A DNA stretch of 11,003 nt from Thermoguttaceae bacterium. GTDB taxonomy: Bacteria > Planctomycetota > Planctomycetia > Pirellulales > Thermoguttaceae. The notes below the pieces were generated by a model. It searched no databases. It was not told the DNA's origin and was given only the letters and a program-made list of their open reading frames with translations. The DNA lies in the NCBI GenBank assembly GCA_017454585.1, contig JAFTCU010000089.1:1-11003 (forward strand), given 5' to 3'. Every line of letters starts with the position of its first letter. Within the stretch, counting starts at the first letter, position 1. Below, piece after piece: positions 7,018-11,003 of the stretch. A program made the translations under genes and the position numbers.

Positions 7018-7071
7018 AATATTGAATTGATCCAGACCCCCTTTTCTCTTCAAAACTTTTCCCAAAGCGCG

Positions 7072-7908
7072 ATGAAAGACATTCCGTTCAAGTCACTGAA
7101 ATTCAAAAATTACACCATCGAGGGTTTTTCGCGCGCGGCAATTCAGACTTTCTGGCACATTCCGGAATTTCACCTCGGATTCGACCTGGGCGCTCAGCCG
7201 TGGGACTTTATGGGTACACCCAACTGGTTCATCTCACACACACATCTGGACCACATCGCGATGCTTCCCAATTATGTCGCACGGCGGCGAATGATGAAAA
7301 TGCCCCCGCCGGTGGTTTACCTTCCCGAAAAATTCGTCGATCTGGTCGCCCGGCTGCTGAACGTCTGGACGCGTCTGGACTGCGGCGCGTTCCCCTGTGA
7401 GCTGGTCGGGCTGAAAAACGGCGACTGTGTGGAACTTTCCAAAGAACTGGTCGTGGAGGCCTTCGCGACTGCGCATCGCGTGGATTCGCTGGGATATGTG
7501 GTCTATAACCGGCGCAAGAAGCTCAAGCCGGAATTTCTCGATCTGCCGGGAGAGGAGATCAAACGTCTGAAAGATGCAGGTGCCGACATTACGTACGAGA
7601 TCAAAACCCCGAAAATCGCGTATCTGGGCGATTCAAACTGCCTTGGGTTGGACAAAAATCCGATTTTCTACGAGGCCGAAACGCTGATTATGGAAATGAC
7701 GTTCGTCGAGCAGCGGCATTTGAGTGACAAGATCCACAAATTCGGCCATATTCATCTGAACGATGTCGTGGAGCGGCAGGATCGGTTCCACAACGAGCTG
7801 ATCATCGCCTCCCACTTCACGGCCCGCAGTGTCACGGACGTGATCCTGAACTCGGTGCGCGAAAAACTCCCCGATATGCTCGGCGGAAGATTGAAACTCT
7901 GGGGGTGA
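7072..7908 (+). CDS. MBL-fold hydrolase, tRNase Z-like (plant TRZ1-type short form)
   Basis: The 278-residue product is a metallo-beta-lactamase-fold enzyme with the full set of zinc ligands of the tRNase Z family: SHTHLDH (55-61; His56, His58, Asp60, His61), His135 in AHRVDSLGYVVY, Asp187 in YLGDSN and His248 in ASHFTAR. GHIHLND (225-231) sits where tRNase Z has its HST loop. Length and many stretches (FISHTHLDHI, LPNYVA, KMPPP, ELVGL, GYVVY, GEEIKRLK) resemble, from memory, the short plant tRNase Z TRZ1. The GP-rich exosite segment of usual bacterial RNase Z is missing. The likely role is endonucleolytic removal of tRNA 3' trailers; another RNA or small-molecule substrate is possible. The start is ATG 7072, because homology begins just after it; an in-frame TTG at 7027 is less likely. 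No Shine-Dalgarno is visible. It is divergent from topA and upstream of guaA. Confidence 0.85.
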   Translation: MKDIPFKSLKFKNYTIEGFSRAAIQTFWHIPEFHLGFDLGAQPWDFMGTPNWFISHTHLDHIAMLPNYVARRRMMKMPPPVVYLPEKFVDLVARLLNVWTRLDCGAFPCELVGLKNGDCVELSKELVVEAFATAHRVDSLGYVVYNRRKKLKPEFLDLPGEEIKRLKDAGADITYEIKTPKIAYLGDSNCLGLDKNPIFYEAETLIMEMTFVEQRHLSDKIHKFGHIHLNDVVERQDRFHNELIIASHFTARSVTDVILNSVREKLPDMLGGRLKLWG

Positions 7909-7954
7909 TGTCAGGCCCTGACCATTTCAAACCGGGATTTCAACTCGGATTTGC

Positions 7955-7978
7955 AAGGATCAAAAGGATCTGAAGGAT
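7955..7978 (+). repeat. Three AAGGAT motifs phased at 9 bp
   Basis: AAGGAT occurs at 7955-7960, 7964-7969 and 7973-7978, exactly nine bases apart, in the spacer between the tRNase Z-like gene and guaA. It is a short tandem repeat with units AAGGATCAA, AAGGATCTG and AAGGATTAA. It may be plain microsatellite drift; a regulatory role is only a possibility. Confidence 0.5.
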
Positions 7979-8042
7979 TAAAATTTTCCGCAAATCCTCA
8001 GCGGAAACCGCTTCCGGGGGGCCTTTTCCTTCTGAAATTTTC

Positions 8043-8051
8043 TGGTATAAT
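8043..8051 (+). promoter_or_regulatory. Extended -10 promoter of guaA
   Basis: TGGTATAAT is a perfect extended -10 (TGn plus TATAAT) about 50 bp before the guaA start. The -35 side (TTTTCC, 16-bp spacer) is weak, as is common with extended -10 promoters. Transcription would begin near 8058, giving a leader of about 43 nt. That leader is too short for a purine riboswitch, and no Shine-Dalgarno is evident in it. Confidence 0.55.
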
Positions 8052-8100
8052 TAATTCAGTTTCTTTTTCAGTTTACACCCTTTTGACCGGTTAAAATCGA

Positions 8101-9654
8101 ATGCCAAACACAATCACCAGCGAAAAAATCCTCGTTTTGGACTTTGGCTCGCAGTACGCCCAGCTCATCGCGAGGCGGGTCCGTGAGCAGAATGTTTATT
8201 GCGAAATCGTCCGTCACGATATTTCGGCCGAGCGTCTGCGCGAGCTGGCCCCGATGGGGATCATCCTCTCCGGCGGGCCGTCGAGCGTCTATGAGGAGAA
8301 CGCGCCGCAGTGTGACCCGGGCCTGTTCCGTCTCGGGATTCCGGTTTTGGGGATCTGCTACGGGATCCACCAAATGACCGCCCACCTCGGTGGGAAAGTC
8401 ATCGGCGTCCCAACCCGCGAATACGGCCACGCCGTCATGACGCAGACCCAGGCCAGCCCGCTCTGGGAGGGCGTTTCCGCTTCGACGCGTGTCTGGATGA
8501 GCCACGGCGACCAGATCGGTCAGCTCCCGGACGGCTTCGAGGTGATCGGCCGCACGGATACTTGCGACTGTGCCGCGATCGGCCATAAAACGCTCCCGCT
8601 TTTCGGTTTGCAGTTCCACCCGGAAGTGACACACAGCGACGAAGGCGCGCAGATGCTGAAGAACTTCCTCGTGAAGATCTGCCGCTGCACCGGCACGTGG
8701 CGGCTGGAGGATTTCGAGCGGATCACTATCGAGAAGGTGCGCGAGATCGTCGGCCGGGACCGCGTCATTTGCGGGCTCTCCGGTGGCGTGGATTCGTCGG
8801 TCGTGGCCGCACTCCTGTACAAGGCGATCGGGGACCAGCTTTCGTGCATTCTGGTCGATAACGGGCTGCTGCGCAAGAACGAAGCCCAGAGCGTGATCGA
8901 CGTTTTCTCGGGGCACTTCCACACGGACCTGCACGTCGTGAACGGCCAGAAACTTTTCCTGAGCCAGCTGGCGGGGATCACCGAGCCGCAGGAAAAGCGC
9001 CGCCGCATCGGGAAAGCGTTCATCGATTGCTTTGCGGCCGAGGCGAAAAAGATCGAAAACGCGAAATTCCTGGCGCAGGGGACGCTTTACCCGGACGTCA
9101 TCGAAAGCGGCGGAGCGCCCGACGGGCCGGCCGCGACGATCAAGCTGCACCACAACGTCGGCGGTTTGCCGAAGGATCTGAATTTCGAGCTGATCGAGCC
9201 GCTGCGGGATCTGTTCAAGGACGAGGTTCGCCGTCTGGGGCTTCAGCTGGGCCTGCCGGAAACGATGGTCTGGCGTCATCCGTTCCCCGGGCCGGGGCTG
9301 GCGGTGCGGTGTCTTGGCGAGGTGACGGAGGAAAAACTCTCGGTGCTGCGTGAGGCGGCCGCGATCGTTCTGGAAGAGCTGCGCAGCGCGGACCTGTACC
9401 GCAAAACCTCGCAGACGTTCGCGGTGTTGCTGCCGGTCCAGAGCGTTGGCGTGATGGGCGACGCCCGGACGTACGAGAACGCGCTGGCGATCCGCTCGGT
9501 CGATACGAATGACTTCATGACGGCCGACTGGAGCCGCCTCCCGTACGACGTCCTGGCCCGCATGAGCACGCGCATCATCAACGAGATCAAGGGGATCAAC
9601 CGCGTGGTGTACGACATCAGCTCCAAGCCGCCCGCGACGATTGAGTGGGAGTGA
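8101..9654 (+). CDS. guaA: GMP synthase (glutamine-hydrolysing)
   Basis: GuaA converts XMP to GMP using ATP and ammonia released from glutamine; cytosolic, the last step of guanine nucleotide synthesis. The 517 residues cover all three expected parts. The class I amidotransferase spans about 8-190 with LDFGSQY (13-19), nucleophile Cys86 in GICYGIHQM, and His173/Glu175 in FHPEVTHS. The ATP pyrophosphatase starts at about 205, with the P-loop GLSGGVDSS (225-233). The C-terminal dimerisation domain contains [11 protein letters not shown] and ends PPATIEWE, the typical GuaA terminus. His90 stands where most class I amidotransferases have Gln four residues after the nucleophile. ATG 8101 fits the family start; no Shine-Dalgarno precedes it. 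The gene has its own promoter candidate at 8043 and a strong terminator at 9682-9720, so it is probably monocistronic. Confidence 0.98.
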   Translation: MPNTITSEKILVLDFGSQYAQLIARRVREQNVYCEIVRHDISAERLRELAPMGIILSGGPSSVYEENAPQCDPGLFRLGIPVLGICYGIHQMTAHLGGKVIGVPTREYGHAVMTQTQASPLWEGVSASTRVWMSHGDQIGQLPDGFEVIGRTDTCDCAAIGHKTLPLFGLQFHPEVTHSDEGAQMLKNFLVKICRCTGTWRLEDFERITIEKVREIVGRDRVICGLSGGVDSSVVAALLYKAIGDQLSCILVDNGLLRKNEAQSVIDVFSGHFHTDLHVVNGQKLFLSQLAGITEPQEKRRRIGKAFIDCFAAEAKKIENAKFLAQGTLYPDVIESGGAPDGPAATIKLHHNVGGLPKDLNFELIEPLRDLFKDEVRRLGLQLGLPETMVWRHPFPGPGLAVRCLGEVTEEKLSVLREAAAIVLEELRSADLYRKTSQTFAVLLPVQSVGVMGDARTYENALAIRSVDTNDFMTADWSRLPYDVLARMSTRIINEIKGINRVVYDISSKPPATIEWE

Positions 9655-9681
9655 GAAACGGACAGAATTCGTGCCCATGAG

Positions 9682-9720
9682 AAAGGGCAAGGTGCCAGAG
9701 ATTCCGCGCCTTGCCCTTTT
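9682..9720 (+). terminator. Rho-independent terminator of guaA
   Basis: AAAGGGCAAGG (9682-9692) pairs perfectly with CCTTGCCCTTT (9709-9719). The stem extends inward by a T-G wobble and two G-C pairs to about 14 bp around a 10-nt loop. A T-rich tail follows (TTTTGTGTT). It lies 27 bp after the guaA stop. In reverse it has only a short T run, so it mainly serves guaA. Confidence 0.88.
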
Positions 9721-9801
9721 GTGTTATATCAGGGGTCGTTCCTGGTCGCCCCAATGAATGATTTACCGGAAAAGCGATCCTTCTTTTTCGAGTTCTTTAT
9801 C

Positions 9802-10737
9802 TTATTGAATCTGCTTTTCCTTTACGTATTGCTGAAATTCCTCATAAGAAGAGAAAACCGGATCAAAATCATTTTTATTACGCATTTCATCTGAATCTAA
9901 ATCGGATGTTATCGTATGAACAAATGACTTGAAATACTTGTTTTCCTCACAAAGACGATCAATGGTATTCCAATCCAATTCGTTTTCTTTAGCGGAAAGC
10001 AATATCTCGCTTTGAGCATAATCCTCGGCATTCAGTTTGATAAAGCCGATCCCAAAGGCGTTATTTAATCTTCTTAGCTCGTCCATGAAATCAGGGTCCT
10101 GGTAGTAGTTCAAAGCCACCAGATAGCCTTCATTGGCCCAGCTTGAATTTGAAACAGCCTGAAAAAAATACTCTCTCAGGGTAGAAAAACCAATGGCTCT
10201 CTTTAACTCAAAAGAGAATATTTTACATTTGCTGTGCGCCATTGATTTCATTAATTGGCGCGTGTCACCCCCAAAATCATCAAAGGGGTAATGAATGCCG
10301 ACAATATCAGGATGAAGCCACTCATTTTGGCCTTTTTTCTTTTTTAAAGATGATTCATGAGATATGGTTTTGAAATAACACCTGAAATGAGAATCAGAGA
10401 ATACAAACGACGTCAGAATCTTATGCAAATCTTTTTCCTTATAAGAATACTTTTCCTCAACTATAGGTTCCGGGAGTGAAGTTGAAGAAGCAGATAATTC
10501 TTTCAAAAAGAATAATGCAGGCCTTTTGGATACCTGAATAAAGGGACTGTTCTCACCATTATCATTTAAGTCTGTATATATTCCTGCTGAAATTGTCTTC
10601 TCAGGGGTTTTACCGTATTTAGAGAATTTCTTGTCGTATCCCAATTCTTTAGCTTTATTCCAAATATCGAAAGCCGACATAGGGATATTTTGGTTTTTAA
10701 TTACATCTTTCGCAAGATCTAAAAAAGTATAAGGCAT
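9802..10737 (-). CDS. HARE-HTH / PD-(D/E)XK nuclease-like protein (HrgA/COG2958-like)
   Basis: The 311-residue product has an N-terminal winged-helix region (about 3-79; FLDLAKDVI, MSAFDIWNKAKELGY, ISAGIYTDL, FLKEL) with the pattern of HARE-HTH domains, which also occur in RNA polymerase delta and in restriction-associated proteins such as HrgA. The C-terminal half carries a PD-(D/E)XK-like set: Glu128, Asp144 in HPDIVG, Glu177-Leu-Lys179 in FSFELKR and Gln193 in YFFQAVSNS. This suggests a DNA-binding nuclease, possibly an orphan restriction or defence protein. No methyltransferase is in the window, and the activity is inferred. The gene is AT-rich: one 60-base line counted is 35% GC against 67% in a guaA line. 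This points to horizontal acquisition. ATG 10737 has a strong GGGAGAAGG ribosome site. It lies between guaA and the rRNA operon. Confidence 0.7.
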   Translation of the reverse strand: MPYTFLDLAKDVIKNQNIPMSAFDIWNKAKELGYDKKFSKYGKTPEKTISAGIYTDLNDNGENSPFIQVSKRPALFFLKELSASSTSLPEPIVEEKYSYKEKDLHKILTSFVFSDSHFRCYFKTISHESSLKKKKGQNEWLHPDIVGIHYPFDDFGGDTRQLMKSMAHSKCKIFSFELKRAIGFSTLREYFFQAVSNSSWANEGYLVALNYYQDPDFMDELRRLNNAFGIGFIKLNAEDYAQSEILLSAKENELDWNTIDRLCEENKYFKSFVHTITSDLDSDEMRNKNDFDPVFSSYEEFQQYVKEKQIQ

Positions 10738-10773
10738 CCTTCTCCCTTTTTTCCTTCCAAAGATTTGAGTTAG

Positions 10774-10790
10774 AAAAGCCCTCGGCTTTT
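10774..10790 (-). terminator. Hairpin terminator candidate after the 5S rRNA gene
   Basis: AAAAGCC and GGCTTTT form a 7-bp stem with a 3-nt loop. On the - strand it reads AAAAGCC GAG GGCTTTT and then CTAAC; on the + strand the tail is ATTGG. The T tract is only the four bases of the stem, so it is a modest, perhaps bidirectional, terminator. Its place about 90 bp after the 5S gene and before the nuclease-like gene fits the end of rRNA transcription. A T7 run directly follows the 5S 3' end as well. Confidence 0.5.
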
Positions 10791-10836
10791 ATTGGTCGAA
10801 GTCTTTCTGAAAGCGACGTTACGCGTCAGCGCAACT

Positions 10837-10864
10837 CAACTCTCAACTCTCAACACTCCACTCT
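10837..10864 (+). repeat. Four 7-bp tandem repeats (CAACTCT)
   Basis: CAACTCT, CAACTCT, CAACACT and CCACTCT follow each other without gaps, between the terminator hairpin and the 5S gene. It is a short degenerate microsatellite with no sign of function. Confidence 0.6.
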
Positions 10865-10877
10865 TTAAAATAAAAAA

Positions 10878-10982
<105 letters not shown>

Positions 10983-11003
10983 AATAAATCTCTGGATCAA
11001 TCA

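Larger units (their letters stand above)
6786..7071. other. AT-rich divergent intergenic region between topA and the tRNase Z-like gene
   Basis: About 286 bp without a supported gene, clearly richer in A/T than the flanking genes. It must hold the promoters for topA (leftwards) and the metallo-hydrolase (rightwards). It contains an interrupted hairpin at 6947-6992, an A5/T5 inverted pair at 6994-7008 and a -10-like TAAAAT at 7012-7017. Frames that run through it are continuations of antisense topA reading and have no coding character. Confidence 0.6.

Noticed and set aside
7027..7036. TTGATCCAGA here is the reverse complement of TCTGGATCAA near 10990
   Set aside because: A single 10-bp match in 11 kb with no related flanking sequence is compatible with chance.
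8000..8012. Hairpin AGCGG/CCGCT as terminator of the tRNase Z-like gene
   Set aside because: Only five base pairs and no T tract follows it.
8052..8100. Purine or other riboswitch in the guaA leader
   Set aside because: The leader from the best promoter is only about 43 nt and shows no conserved aptamer elements.
8068..9690. Long - strand open frame of 540 codons
   Set aside because: Antisense shadow of guaA, caused by high GC at third positions.

Overview
This looks like a chromosomal segment from a Gram-negative bacterium, most likely of the PVC group and plausibly a planctomycete. That placement is an inference. It rests on an LPS gene (kdsB), a DNA topoisomerase I with four C-terminal repeats and a histone-like lysine tail instead of zinc fingers, several genes without a Shine-Dalgarno site, and an intergenic palindromic repeat array. 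No taxonomic search was possible. Most of the window is GC-rich housekeeping DNA. The last gene, at 9802-10737, is conspicuously AT-rich.

Layout. (1) Positions 1-1780, + strand: the last codons of an unknown gene, then kdsB (CMP-Kdo synthesis for LPS) and pheA (phenylalanine synthesis), tightly packed and probably translationally coupled. (2) 1781-2040: a palindromic tandem array (period 45 bp) with inverted ends, lying between the convergent ends of pheA and a TPR lipoprotein gene. A short coding-like fragment follows the array on the + strand. (3) 6785 down to 2114, - strand: topA, an ATP-type phosphofructokinase gene and the TPR lipoprotein gene, spaced 58 and 102 bp apart and possibly co-transcribed. 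(4) 6786-7071: an AT-rich divergent intergenic region between topA and a + strand metallo-beta-lactamase-fold gene. That gene resembles plant-type short tRNase Z. (5) 7909-8100: a spacer with a phased 9-bp repeat and a good extended -10 promoter for guaA. (6) guaA (GMP synthase), closed by a strong intrinsic terminator at 9682-9720. (7) 9802-10737, - strand: an AT-rich gene for an apparent HARE-HTH plus PD-(D/E)XK nuclease-like protein, probably acquired horizontally. (8) The 5S rRNA gene at the right edge (- strand), the distal end of an rRNA operon lying outside the window, with a hairpin and a 7-bp repeat between it and the nuclease-like gene.

The core genes cover LPS precursor activation, aromatic amino acid synthesis, glycolysis, DNA topology, probable tRNA 3' processing and GMP synthesis. 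They do not form one pathway. The most interesting items are the palindromic array, whose variants keep pairing in the RNA of one strand only; the foreign-looking HTH/nuclease gene beside the rRNA operon; the plant-TRZ1-like tRNase Z; the shortened chorismate mutase region of PheA; and an Asn at a normally Asp position of the phosphofructokinase ATP site.
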